45,737 nucleotides of DNA from positions 13,025 to 58,761 of the forward strand of contig HF994194.1 of assembly GCA_000436915.1 (NCBI GenBank). Direction: 5' to 3'. The position numbers and the translations under genes are program-made. The stretch is from Prevotella sp. CAG:1092 (lineage in GTDB: Bacteria > Bacteroidota > Bacteroidia > Bacteroidales > Bacteroidaceae). A model generated the notes under the pieces. It was not told the origin of the DNA and ran no database searches. It was given only the letters and a program-made list of their open reading frames with translations. Positions 1-11,000 of the stretch are shown one piece after another (position 1 is the first letter of the stretch; the number at the start of each line of letters is the position of its first letter).

Positions 1-92
1 GACGTCCGACTGGCGGAGCAACATTCCGTAATTAACGACTGATTATAAGGACACCCTATTTATATAATAATATACCAAAGGACATTATTGGA
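1..92. other. Left flank, end of an upstream gene possible
   Basis: All three forward frames hit a stop by base 42 (stops at 29-31, 33-35 and 40-42), so any rightward gene entering from the left ends here. Only about 10-13 codons are visible, too few to identify it. The rest is AT-rich leader for the next gene, with a TATATAATAATATA stretch near 61-74 but no clear Bacteroides-type promoter. Confidence 0.4.
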
Positions 93-3000
93 ATGGTCAG
101 AAGAATAAACAAGATCCAAAGACTGATAGGTAAAGCCACCAAGATTACTGGTGATGCTATCAAGGAAGGTTTTTCAACAGGTGATAAAATGCGTTGGTCA
201 ATGGAAAACGGTTATAGGCCAATAGACTATGTCGCACTGAATGAAAGATGCAATATGAGTTTATGGGATCAATTAATTGAGTCGTTGTCAATAGATAAAT
301 TTTGCAATTTTAACGATAAGAACGAAAAATATCTTAAACGTTTAATGGCGTTAAATATCCATGAACACAACATTACGATGAAGGCTTTAGGAACTGATGC
401 AGCCTTTCAAGGTGACGGTTCCTATATTAGAAGTGATGCCGCATCTCCCTCATATACAGCTAAAATAAACTATACGGATAATTACGCAAAACGACCTAAG
501 ACCGACGTAACAAGGGTTTCGAAGAAAACCGACGGTGATTATACAAATCATGGACAGTTATATTATAGCACCGATAATCTATTCCCCGATGACAGTGACC
601 TTTTAAGTGGCAATGCCCGGGATGTAAGATGGAACGCCACCGACGAGAACAGTATACTATCGAAGACAAAAAAGATGTTTATGCAGTCAAAGATAAACAC
701 GATAATATCACGTTTTCATACTGATGGTGGTATCGGTGGTGGAACCGACAAAATAAATAGCAGTGGTGATTCTAAAAGTAAATTCGGTAAATCACACGGT
801 CGTAATCTTTTGACAAAAAGTGCCGAAGACAAGGGCGACGGAGGTTATAATATCAACGGTTATAATAATCCTTATTGCCGAGTGTGGACACATCATTACC
901 AATATGATAAGCTATTCAAGAGAATAAGACCTTTTTATACGATAAATAATGACGGAAGTTACGGTGATGTCCGAAGATTGTCTGATGTTCATAAATGGTC
1001 AAACTTTAGCCATTCAGAAGATAATAATGGCAATGTGACCAGCAAGATGAGTGAAGAAAATAAATGGGGATGGAAAGCTGGTGATAATGACATCGTATGG
1101 AATAAATCGGTACTACAGGATAACGGTTTTGTTAATATTACACCAAAGTATCTAGGCGGTGGCGAAAGTAACATCCATACGAAACAATGTATGTTTTCGA
1201 TTGAAAATTTGGCGTGGAAGGGTTACGACCCTTATTCCTTTGAACAGGCGTTATCATGGGAACAACGTGGACCGAATGGAGGTCGTATAATGTGGTTTCC
1301 ACCTTACGGTATCGAATTTAACGAAACGACGAATGTAAATTGGAACAATAATAGTTTTATCGGTCGTGGTGAGGATGTATACACATACGTCAATACGCAG
1401 AGGACAGGCACGTTATCATTTATGATGGTTGTTGACCATCCGTCCGTTATCGACTACGTTTCTTGGCACGGAGGTGAAAAAGAAGGAAATCGGGCTAAAG
1501 ATAGCGATTTATTGAGATTCTTTGCAGGATGTGACGAAGCAAACTCGGAGAATGATGATAGTCTGTTAAGTTATGTAAGACCGACACCTTTAACGGACGA
1601 ATATTTGCAAGAGGTCGAGACGGAAGAATTAACCATAGATGCGAATCCTGTTACAAGAGAAACGGAAGAAAAAAAGACAACTGAGACATTAGAAGTATCA
1701 TTTTATGTATTTTTTCCGAATAATTATTCAGGTTATTACGACCATATGGGCAATACCGTTGAAGCAATCGCTTATTTACTTAGTGGAATCGGTGCCCAAA
1801 AGAACGTAGGAGATGTGAATAGCCCTCAAGACACAAAAGACATACCGTTAACAATGGATATGCTTGCTGATAAAGATACATGGATGTATGGTAATGGTTA
1901 TGAAATTAAAAATCACGGGGGTATTGATAACGAAGAAAGTCATCAACGTAATTATATTGTCGGTACAACCCCCAATTGGCAATTACAGAAAAAAAATAGC
2001 AAATATCATTTTAACGGTCCTAAATGGTATTATCGTATTGACGGTGAATATGAAATACCGAAGGCTTCCGAATATTATGTGAATACATACGACCAGTATT
2101 TACTACACACATCAAATTATAAGGATAGTGATTCTTTTGGTCTAAATTCGGATACAGAAGAAGTAAGAAAATTGTTTAACTATGGTGACGACGAAGAGAA
2201 TAAAAAAGTACTGTTTAGTCTTTCTGAAATAGCGGCAGCATTGGAAAGCGACAAGAATCCATCGATATCCGATAAGATTATAAAAAACACCGCAATAACC
2301 CAAGAGAGGGTTGATAAAGCTAAAAAAATATTCTACGGAGAAAGTAGCAAGACAGAAACCGATAACACAAAAACCGAAAAAACAGAAGACGATAAGACTG
2401 AGACTGATAAGACAGAAAACCGCAAGGAAGGCAAATACAGATTAATGGGATTATCAATTATCGGTTATTCTAATAGTCACGATAAGAATAAAGGAAAGTC
2501 TGTGTCAACAAAAGGCAAATCTATTGCGCAGGAACGTAATAATAATTTGGCCGATAACAGAGGAAAAACAATCGCCGACTGGTTACAAAGTCGATACAGT
2601 GGTATCTTTAAGGAAGGTGAATATACAAATAGTATAACGCATGAGTCTTCTGTTAAGGTTGACGCATCGGATAAAACGAACGCAAGTGGCGAAACGGCAA
2701 AAAAATGGAGGTCAGCAAAAGTCACGATGACATTCGAAAGAGATGTTACTATCACATTATCTGAAGCAAATAACAACGAACAAGCCGAATACATTGGCTA
2801 TACTAAAATTAAAGATGAAAATCAAAAAGATTGTTATAAGGATGTTGATGGTAACATATGGTATTTAAGTAGTGACGGTAAACATTTTAGCCGAAAGACA
2901 AATAAATTGGGTAATACCGTTGCAAGAAGCGGCAATTCAGAAGGCAATAATAATAAAGTCAATTTCATAAACAGTTGGTACGAGATCAATGCCAAACAGT

Positions 3001-3728
3001 ATGACGTTTTCCGAAGACAGTCAACGTACCCGACAAAGGTAAAGGTAAATAAAGGAGGACAGACGAAATATTACATAAATTTTTCATCAATAAATAAATT
3101 AAATGGCGAATGGAAGAAGAATATTAATGACGAATACAATAATTTAAGATATGACCAAGAGTATTATTTCTTTAAACAATTAAAGAATGATGCGCCAGAC
3201 GTGTTTGATAAGTTGATGGATAAGATTCAATATTTCGATCCTGCATTTCATTCGACAACGCCCGAAGGCTTTAACGCAAGACTGACATTTTTACAACAAT
3301 GTACACGTCAAGGCAATACAATAGGAGCTTCTGATAGATTGGCAAAATCGGCGAATAATCTTGCCTTCGGTAGAGCACCTTATTGTGTATTAAGGTTAGG
3401 CGACTTTTACAATCAGATGATTGTCATCGATAACATTTCGATAAATTACGACCCATTACAGTGGGATTTGAATACTGAAGGAATCGGTGTACAACCATTG
3501 TTGGCACACGTTAATATAAGTTTCAAATTTATTGGTGGTGGAGATATGTCGGGACCTGTTAGAAGATTACAGAACGCAATGACATTTAATTATTATGCGA
3601 ACACTCGTTTATATGATAATCGTGCCGACAGACCTTTGTATAAAGAAAACTATATGACGGGTATTAGTGAGTTAGACACAGCTAATAGTTATGCGTATAC
3701 AACGGCAATCAAGAAGAAAATTGAATAA
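93..3728 (+). CDS. Large tail/baseplate structural protein with OmpA-like domain
   Basis: A 1211-residue protein, probably a virion component of the baseplate or tail tube end. I infer this from its position next to a gp53/LysM-like wedge gene and the hub gene. Around residues 390-480 is a conserved-looking structural segment (FSIENLAWKG, GRIMWFPPYG, FIGRGE, YTYVNTQRTG). Residues 740-780 are a low-complexity linker rich in K, T, E and D. Residues 782-893 resemble an OmpA C-terminal peptidoglycan-binding domain: GYSNSH stands where OmpA has its glycine-histidine-threonine-aspartate turn, followed by N816-x2-L819-x3-R823. The C-terminus (about 1085-1190) is another structural-looking region with FIGGGDMSGP. 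It is preceded by a short gap and starts at an ATG with no strong Shine-Dalgarno. The phage-structural call is firm; the exact baseplate role is not. Confidence 0.75.
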   Translation: MVRRINKIQRLIGKATKITGDAIKEGFSTGDKMRWSMENGYRPIDYVALNERCNMSLWDQLIESLSIDKFCNFNDKNEKYLKRLMALNIHEHNITMKALGTDAAFQGDGSYIRSDAASPSYTAKINYTDNYAKRPKTDVTRVSKKTDGDYTNHGQLYYSTDNLFPDDSDLLSGNARDVRWNATDENSILSKTKKMFMQSKINTIISRFHTDGGIGGGTDKINSSGDSKSKFGKSHGRNLLTKSAEDKGDGGYNINGYNNPYCRVWTHHYQYDKLFKRIRPFYTINNDGSYGDVRRLSDVHKWSNFSHSEDNNGNVTSKMSEENKWGWKAGDNDIVWNKSVLQDNGFVNITPKYLGGGESNIHTKQCMFSIENLAWKGYDPYSFEQALSWEQRGPNGGRIMWFPPYGIEFNETTNVNWNNNSFIGRGEDVYTYVNTQRTGTLSFMMVVDHPSVIDYVSWHGGEKEGNRAKDSDLLRFFAGCDEANSENDDSLLSYVRPTPLTDEYLQEVETEELTIDANPVTRETEEKKTTETLEVSFYVFFPNNYSGYYDHMGNTVEAIAYLLSGIGAQKNVGDVNSPQDTKDIPLTMDMLADKDTWMYGNGYEIKNHGGIDNEESHQRNYIVGTTPNWQLQKKNSKYHFNGPKWYYRIDGEYEIPKASEYYVNTYDQYLLHTSNYKDSDSFGLNSDTEEVRKLFNYGDDEENKKVLFSLSEIAAALESDKNPSISDKIIKNTAITQERVDKAKKIFYGESSKTETDNTKTEKTEDDKTETDKTENRKEGKYRLMGLSIIGYSNSHDKNKGKSVSTKGKSIAQERNNNLADNRGKTIADWLQSRYSGIFKEGEYTNSITHESSVKVDASDKTNASGETAKKWRSAKVTMTFERDVTITLSEANNNEQAEYIGYTKIKDENQKDCYKDVDGNIWYLSSDGKHFSRKTNKLGNTVARSGNSEGNNNKVNFINSWYEINAKQYDVFRRQSTYPTKVKVNKGGQTKYYINFSSINKLNGEWKKNINDEYNNLRYDQEYYFFKQLKNDAPDVFDKLMDKIQYFDPAFHSTTPEGFNARLTFLQQCTRQGNTIGASDRLAKSANNLAFGRAPYCVLRLGDFYNQMIVIDNISINYDPLQWDLNTEGIGVQPLLAHVNISFKFIGGGDMSGPVRRLQNAMTFNYYANTRLYDNRADRPLYKENYMTGISELDTANSYAYTTAIKKKIE

Positions 3729-3749
3729 AGATAATGAATATTATATAAT

Positions 3750-4061
3750 ATGGCATATTACGACAGATATAGTAAACTACGAGGTGACGGACTGAGTCAT
3801 ATCGTACCCTTTGTGTCAATAACACCAAACAATAGTGACATAATGTTATTTTTCGAAAAGGATAAAATGAGAATGGATACCTTATCATACAAATATTATA
3901 ATGACGCCAATTATGGATGGCTAATAATGTTGGCTAATCCGCAGTACGGCAGTATGGAATTCTCGATACCGGACGGTTCACCGATAAGGATACCGTACCC
4001 ATTGAACACTGCAATTAGTAGATATGAACGTTCGTTAGATGATTATATCAGAAACCATTAA
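3750..4061 (+). CDS. gp53/LysM-like baseplate wedge protein
   Basis: A 103-residue protein resembling small LysM-like phage tail proteins (T4 gp53, gpX-type). The diagnostic part is residues 36-75: a 'DTLSYKYYND' helix, then 'YGWLIMLANPQYG' and a proline-rich end 'GSPIRIPYP'. This is the usual order for a LysM-like fold in baseplate proteins. In T4, gp53 joins neighbouring wedges around the hub. The gene follows the OmpA-domain protein by 21 bases, so the two are probably co-transcribed. The terminator-like hairpin at 4092-4149 lies just downstream. I am fairly sure it is a baseplate component; equivalence to gp53 is an inference from size and motif. Confidence 0.7.
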   Translation: MAYYDRYSKLRGDGLSHIVPFVSITPNNSDIMLFFEKDKMRMDTLSYKYYNDANYGWLIMLANPQYGSMEFSIPDGSPIRIPYPLNTAISRYERSLDDYIRNH

Positions 4062-4080
4062 TATTAATTAACATAATATA

Positions 4081-4112
4081 TTTGGATATTTAATTAGTTT
4101 ATTATAACTTTG
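4081..4112 (+). promoter_or_regulatory. Bacteroides-type promoter for exported protein gene
   Basis: TTTG at 4081-4084, 20 bases, then TAACTTTG at 4105-4112. This matches the Bacteroides primary-sigma consensus (TTTG, 19-21 bases, TAnnTTTG) perfectly. The expected start point is near 4119, about 34 bases before the ATG at 4153. The -7 box overlaps the hairpin at 4092-4140. Confidence 0.8.
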
Positions 4113-4149
4113 CCAAGGTAAAGAATATAATAAACTAATTTTTATTTTT
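4092..4149 (+). terminator. Hairpin with T-rich tail, overlapping a promoter
   Basis: A perfect 15-base inverted repeat (arms 4092-4106 and 4126-4140, 19-base loop) is followed by a T-rich tract at 4139-4149. Read from the upstream tail genes it looks like an AT-rich intrinsic terminator. The promoter -7 box lies at the left arm/loop border, and the predicted start site falls in the loop. RNA made from this promoter would therefore carry only the right arm. It could instead, or also, be an operator. Confidence 0.6.
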
Positions 4150-4152
4150 AAT

Positions 4153-4965
4153 ATGAAAAAGATAGCGTTAATTTTAATACTGTTAATAACATCATCGATG
4201 ACTTTTGCGCAGCAACTTAATTCTAATGGAAAGAAGCTGATAAAGAGCATCACGTGTATAGTGAATAACGAGAAACTTTTAAAATACCTTTTTACTTACG
4301 ATAATGAAGGCCGATTGGTGAAATTTTGCCTCTGTAATGGAGACGGAAAACAGAGAATATATTATATGGAATTTAAGAACAACACCTTATCGAGATTCGA
4401 TTATCAAGATGGCAAGCTAATTAATGGAAATCGATACAGTTATATTATAAACGAAGAAAGAAATATATTGGAAAGGTCATTTAAAAGTTATCCCGAGAAT
4501 CATGTCAAGGGAAATATAGACGAATGGTTCAATGTTATCAATTATTATGAATACGGCTACCCGTACCGTGATGACATACGTCAGGTAGTTAAAGAAAATA
4601 TGCGTAACATTGAATATCACAAAAAGAATGGCAAACTCGTCAAGGTAGAAGAAACCTTAGATAGGCACGAATGGACATATAGTATCAAAAACGGTAATAG
4701 TTATCAAGGTGACACACGGGGAACCGAGGAAACGACTTTATACAATGATACTAATATAAATTTTATATATATATTCTCGAGTGGTAGAGACATTGAAAAA
4801 GCAACTGAATGGTGTAATGTCCATTTGGAGTATCTTCCTCGTAGTCTATACGGACGTGACTATCGATATTATTTTACAAAAACAATACCCCATAATTTAT
4901 ACAAGATAGAACATTATTGTGATGAAAAGGTATATAGGACATATCTGATAGAATATGAATATTGA
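4153..4965 (+). CDS. Exported protein with signal peptide, moron-like
   Basis: A 270-residue protein of unknown function. Residues 1-20 are a textbook signal peptide: MKK, a hydrophobic run of I and L, then SSMTFA with likely cleavage before QQ. This style is common in Bacteroidota secreted proteins. The mature part has YD-like elements ('FTYDNEGRLVKF', 'FDYQDGKLING') and ends in a tyrosine-rich strand ('RTYLIEYEY'), like Bacteroidota beta-rich periplasmic or surface proteins. There is no lipobox cysteine after the signal. It sits between baseplate genes yet has its own host-type promoter and a hairpin isolating it from the upstream genes. That layout suggests an accessory gene expressed in the infected or carrier cell, perhaps for surface change or superinfection exclusion. 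That role is inference only. Confidence 0.75.
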   Translation: MKKIALILILLITSSMTFAQQLNSNGKKLIKSITCIVNNEKLLKYLFTYDNEGRLVKFCLCNGDGKQRIYYMEFKNNTLSRFDYQDGKLINGNRYSYIINEERNILERSFKSYPENHVKGNIDEWFNVINYYEYGYPYRDDIRQVVKENMRNIEYHKKNGKLVKVEETLDRHEWTYSIKNGNSYQGDTRGTEETTLYNDTNINFIYIFSSGRDIEKATEWCNVHLEYLPRSLYGRDYRYYFTKTIPHNLYKIEHYCDEKVYRTYLIEYEY

Positions 4966-4994
4966 TTGATTTTAAGTTTTGTACTACTTATCTT

Positions 4995-5002
4995 TATGTT
5001 TG
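4995..5002 (+). promoter_or_regulatory. Probable -7 box for the hub gene
   Basis: TATGTTTG matches TAnnTTTG exactly. No TTTG lies at the right distance (4971-4974 reads TTTA). A start near 5009 would leave about 25 bases before the ATG at 5034, which argues against the GTG at 5010 as the true start. Confidence 0.5.
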
Positions 5003-5033
5003 ATAGGAAGTGCAAAACTTTTTAGTTAAAAAT

Positions 5034-8000
5034 ATGGCAGACGAAATAGGAAAAGAAGAAAGAATTAATCGTATATGTTACGTCGAACCGAATGACGTTT
5101 TTGGTAGTATTAACGGTTCGCCGATAACCCCTCCTTATGAAGATTTTTCGATATCATTCGATCTGATAGTAAAGGTAATGTCACGTTTGCGTAGTAACAG
5201 CGTTAACGGAAATGCGGGTGTCGATGAAGAAGGTAATCCGAAATGGATTATTTCTTGGACGAGTACACCTAAAGACACAACGCCATCATGGGTCACTTTT
5301 ATGTCAGGTAATGATGTCGGTAACGGTACCAATTCATTAACAACCGATTATACTAACATATCGTTCGACCAATATTTCAAGGGAGAACAAATTGAAGGTT
5401 TAGGCGTTGAACAAGTTAGTATATCCTTTGAAAGTTGGTACACACCGACCGTAAGTATAAAATTTGTTGATGTACGTGGGTCGGCATTCTTTGGTCGTGA
5501 AGAGGCAATCCATTACGATGATAAAATAACAGCAGACAATCTTTTCGGCTGCTTTGCTACAGTACCGTATCCTGAATTTAAGTTACAGATTAAGGGTTTT
5601 CTTGGACGTCCTGTAACTTATCAGTTAGCTTGTAGTGGTATTCATGCCGAGTTAAATCCTCAAAATGGTAATTTTGAATTCAATGTAAATTTTATCGGCT
5701 ATTCATACGCCTTGTTGACTGATATCCCGTTCGATTATTTAATTGCTTCACCTTTGAACCCCTATGTTGGTGTCTCGTATTGGAATCAACATAAGAGTAG
5801 TCCCGAATGGGCAATGTTGGGTAGGGACGGAAAACCTGAGAGAGAACCGGTACCTTTAGATGATTTTTTTAGGCAAGTAGAAAATGCTCAAAAAGAATAT
5901 AGTGAAGAAATAAAGTCAATATCCGACGGTACTAATGAGGTATTAAGTTCTGCCGAACAAGAAAAGAATCTCCTTAACAACATTATAGCAACTTTTATGA
6001 CCTTCCGTGGTGCTTTAGTTACTGATGTGCAGGGAAAATTTATTGATATTACGAATAAAGACGATAGAAAGAGACAAATTGTATTGTTTTCTAAGTCCGA
6101 AAAGATAAAATTAACAACGGCAAACATCAGATATAAAGAATTCGTCGACGCAATAAATACCTATAACGATGCCTTTGGCACAACAATGATAACGACGGAT
6201 AAATTACCCAATGGGTGGGAAAAAGAATGTCCATTAGAGGTTGTTTCTCATGATTCCTTTATCATCAACACCAATGATAAAGGTGTATATTCATCTATTA
6301 CCTACAAGGATTTAAATGGTAGAGAAAAAACTTATGACAATATAAAGGCATTAAAGTTTAATGACGATAAGACCTTAACCGACGATAGTGTTAGGACTTT
6401 ATTGGGAAAGACGACAAGTATTCCGTTAGGTAAGGAAATTCAACAATACGTCTATATTATCGACTGTAATAATTTAATCGATGATATTGCAACGAAGATA
6501 GAAAACTTGGCATTATCTATAAAAAAGAAACAAAAAGAGATAAGGCAAAAAATCGATGATGATATAACTTCGATTTTACCTTTTAGACCGTACATTGGAA
6601 ATGTGTTTAAGCTAATATTTTGTCATCTTGAAACCTTTTGTCACATAATGTATGAGGCTAGCAAAGACATACAGTCAGAAGCAAGCAACAATCTACGAAC
6701 ACCAAGTGTATTGAATATTGATTTAGGCAAAACTGATTTCTACGGCAATATCGATAATGTACCAGCATGGGTTGGAGTCGTGAATAGTGGGTCGGTTTCA
6801 ACTGACGGTGGTGATATCGATACCGAAGCTGAAATATTTGGTTTACCAAGCGACTTCAGTGATAAGTTTATTGAAATGCAAGTAGTTGAAGGCTTTGAAA
6901 TGGCTATACAAACAATACAAGATAGAAGAGATAGCGAAGACACCGAGAGCACGACGATTACTAATTTTCCGATAACAACCTGCGATTTTAATAACAATGG
7001 TAGTATTTTTAACGGAATCGAAAATATAACATTAAGCGAATTGAGCGGTTATCTGTCCATTAGGGCAGCACAATTATTCGGTATTTTAATGAAGAACGCC
7101 AAGAATGACCTTAAGACGGTTACATTATTAGGTAATCTTGACGCTTGTAATTATTATAAGTCGGTTGCAGGAATCGGTCTCATTAAGGGAAATATATTTA
7201 ATGTTTTAGGCAGTAACAATGTCGTCGATGTAATTGAAGGGATATCGGAATGTAATCCCATATATGATAGTTATGGAGTAACTTCATCAAGAAGCGGAAA
7301 GACAAGACATAAATTCGAGACTGTATTAAAAATCGACGGTATTAGTGATGACCGACATCCATTTTTTAAAGATGGCAAATACGTTCACTATTACAATAAA
7401 GAAGGAGTATCCTTAGTACCTTCGGAATTAAAAAAATATGAATTGTATAGCCGTCTGTATAATTATGAAGCCGAGGGTGGCAAACCTTATTTTACTCCGT
7501 CGTATCAAAATAACGCAAATAAAAATGACGAAATTAAGAAGACGTTATACAAGACTGACACAATTAGAATAAAGTCAAAAAATGACACCTTTTCTACTGA
7601 TATGTTTAACATTTTCGTCGACAGTTCATACGTGAATGGAATGACGGATAGATACAGTCAATTGAACGAAGGAAACGTTAAGGTATTAAATTATGAGGTT
7701 ACTGATAATGAAGGACTGAAGGCATTTATTGGAAAATTCTGGAAAATAGATAATGAACGTTATTCTAAATTTTTCGGAGTCTCGAACATGCTTAGTCCAA
7801 AGTTAGATAAGATAGGTGTCGACACAAAGAACCTTATACTGAGCAACAATCCTTCATTAGATAATGAAGAAAAGAGAAAAACGAATCCCGACTTTATAGG
7901 ATGGAGAAATCTTAAAAATACTGTTGAACTACAAAGTGATGGAACGTGGAAGGCTTCGATTAATGGAGCAGAAAGTAGTGAGATAAGTTTTGATGAAACC

Positions 8001-11000
8001 GTCATCCAAGACTGTAAATTGTATATTAAGAACAACAATGCTAATTACGATTATGTCAATTTGTTCGGTAGTCCATTTTATTATTTACAGAATTCTATTA
8101 AAGACGAAGATATTCGTCTAAAAGTCAAGGCATTATTATATTTGCATACATTAAGATACAATTATTCCCAGATTTTAAACGTATTTGACAAAAATAAAAC
8201 GAATGGCTGTATTGAATGTGTTCCTTACGGATATTTGCTATTAATTGGAGGACTTTTATGGCGTAGGAAAAACGGTGAGAACATTGTTTATACCGATAAA
8301 AAGGTAGATTATTACCCGGTTGACAAAAACAAGACTTTATTCGTAAGAAAGAATAATGAATATTATTTCACGGTAACGAATAAGACCCTTGCTACTTCTG
8401 ACACTTATAATGTATCCTTGGCATCTTTATTGGGTGGCAATGACATCATCGATAGTAATATTGAATACCAGTTAATTTCATTATTCGAAGATTTCGTAAA
8501 AAATATTTTTCCCAAAATAAAGGACGGCTGTGAAATAACAAATCGTCAAAAAGGTAATGACAATAAAGTCATTGGCAATTTGAATTATACACCATCGACC
8601 TTAATTGATGATATAAAGGCATGGTATGATATATGGACGAACAAAGATCCAACGTACAGCAAAATGTCAATACACGACAAGATGCAACATATGCGTGACA
8701 AATTCTGTGATTTTACCAATGGTAATAAAGTTAAATATCGAATGTTCGCTGTTATGAATGGTAACATACTGAATGGCTTTAATATGTTACTTAATGAAGA
8801 CGATATAGAATTACAAGGTATATTGAAAGATGTTTATTATCATAAGTGTCTAATATCGGATGCCAATGCCCGAATTATGGGTAATAATATGAAAGACACT
8901 GCAAATGATAAAATCGAAGTACCTAAAGAGGTGTTTCGTTCTTATGTCAAAGGATTTACTGATACCTTGAGTGACATTGTTGAAAATACGACAGCGACAA
9001 TATCGGATAGTGATAGTACCGAAGAAGATGAAGAATCTAAAACAAACAGAAACTTATGCATGGGTATTTATTATTATCTGAAAAACGTATGGGATAAATG
9101 GCTGATTGGAAGACCAGAGAATACATACGATGTCTCGACCTTTTTTAAAAATAACTTCATCTTTATGGATTCATTTTATCGTAATACCTTTTATAAGTTA
9201 CCGATAAACTGTGAAAGATTAATAGAGTGTTATAAGGGCAAGGCCGATGAAAAAAGTTTATACAGCTTCGTCGGTGACTTGTGTAAAGCACATCAGTGTT
9301 GGTTCATGGCAGTCCCCGATTTCATTCATTTTACAGGCGAGGATACCGTCGATGGTCATAATAAAGAAGGAATGTACAGTGACATCGAGAAGATGAAGGA
9401 TGTATTCAGACCGTTACCGTATAATGAAATTCCACCGCCAGAGAATAGCAACAAATTTGTTATTATTTATACTTCGAAACCTTCAGAAGTACCTTCGAAT
9501 GTAAATAATTTTAAATGTGATAGTTTCGACATATGGTCACATACCGATGGGTTTGATAATTTGCCTGCAATATTTAAATCTGACCGACTTATAGAAGAAT
9601 CAGATGCAAGTATAACGAGATTGGGGTATAAGGTACCTTCTTTCGGTGTAAGTTTTGCTAGACAAAATCAACATCTCTTCAAGAATATCAGGGTCAATAT
9701 GAATAACCCTATCGATACCGAACAATCGATAAAAACCTATCATCATCTGATAAGTAAAGGTAAATCGGGTGAACGAAAAATATGCTTCACTGGTCAAGAT
9801 GTATTTAATATTTACTCCAACTATTCTTATGAATGTGAAGTCGAGATGATAGGTGATGCCCAAATATGTCCTCTGATGTATTTTCAGTTACTAAACGTAC
9901 CGATGTGGCGAGGAGCATATATGATATATAAAGTCACACATACGATGACACCCGGAAATATGACGACAACTTTCCGTGGAATGAAAATGTGTAAATATCC
10001 GAAACCGTTTAGTGACTCGTTTTTTGTACGGATAATAGAAGGTGATACTCGTAGTAATGAGTATAATGACAATTCTAATAGTGGCTCAGAAGACGGCTAT
10101 TTAGAGAGTTCATACAAGAAGGTCAATAGTTTTTCTAAGGACTGGTATCATGACCCTGACACTGGTAACGCCGCAAAAGTCGCAGGACTCGGTATCGATA
10201 AAGGTGAAGGTAAAACGGTTAACCCTCAGATTGTCAGATTATTTAATCTATTATATGAAGAAATCGCCCAATTACCTGAAAACCAACCTAAGATGACATG
10301 GAATGTAGTTTTATCACATGTGTTAAGGTCAGGAAGTGGTAAAAGTGCTCATTATAAGGGTAATGCAATGGATTTAAAAGTCGCACATTATAACAACGGT
10401 ATCGTAGTTAAGGAAGTACCGAGGGCGAGCGGAGAGACCAATCAAAAGGAATTAATAAAGGCCGCTGATATTTTAGCCTCATTACATCTTGAGGAAATCG
10501 ATCAGCTGATATTGGAATATGAAAAGTACGGAGATATGTGTTCGAGTCGAAGTGATTTCTATAATTGCCTTCATGTCGGGGTATTAAATAACGAAAAAAA
10601 GAAGCGTCACCAATGCTTTATCGGTGCAGGTGCTCCTGAATATCATAATGTTACGAAAAAATTAGGGGCAAGTTTTCTAACCAAAGTGCCTCCGTTATTC
10701 GATTATATTGCGAAGAAAGCGTATCAAAGCAATAAAGATAATTTTACCAATAGGTTTATCAATTACGCAGGTTTCGAAAGTAAATTAGACGAGCATTTCG
10801 GTAAATCGGATGGAAGTGCCTTTGAAAGATGGTTACAATGGAATGTGCAGATTGAAGGTGGTCCGAAAAATAACGGGGCAACAAAACATGGTTACGGTAT
10901 TGAGCAACAAGCGTGGAGTGATTATCAGAAAGCGACTGGTGATGAAGGGCATAATTATCGTAAATTCTATCGTTGGTCTTGGAATAAAAGCAAAGCGGCC

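Noticed and set aside
5010..5033. GTG at 5010 as the hub start
   Set aside because: It would coincide with the predicted transcription start; ATG 5034 opens 'MADEIGKEE' and fits better.
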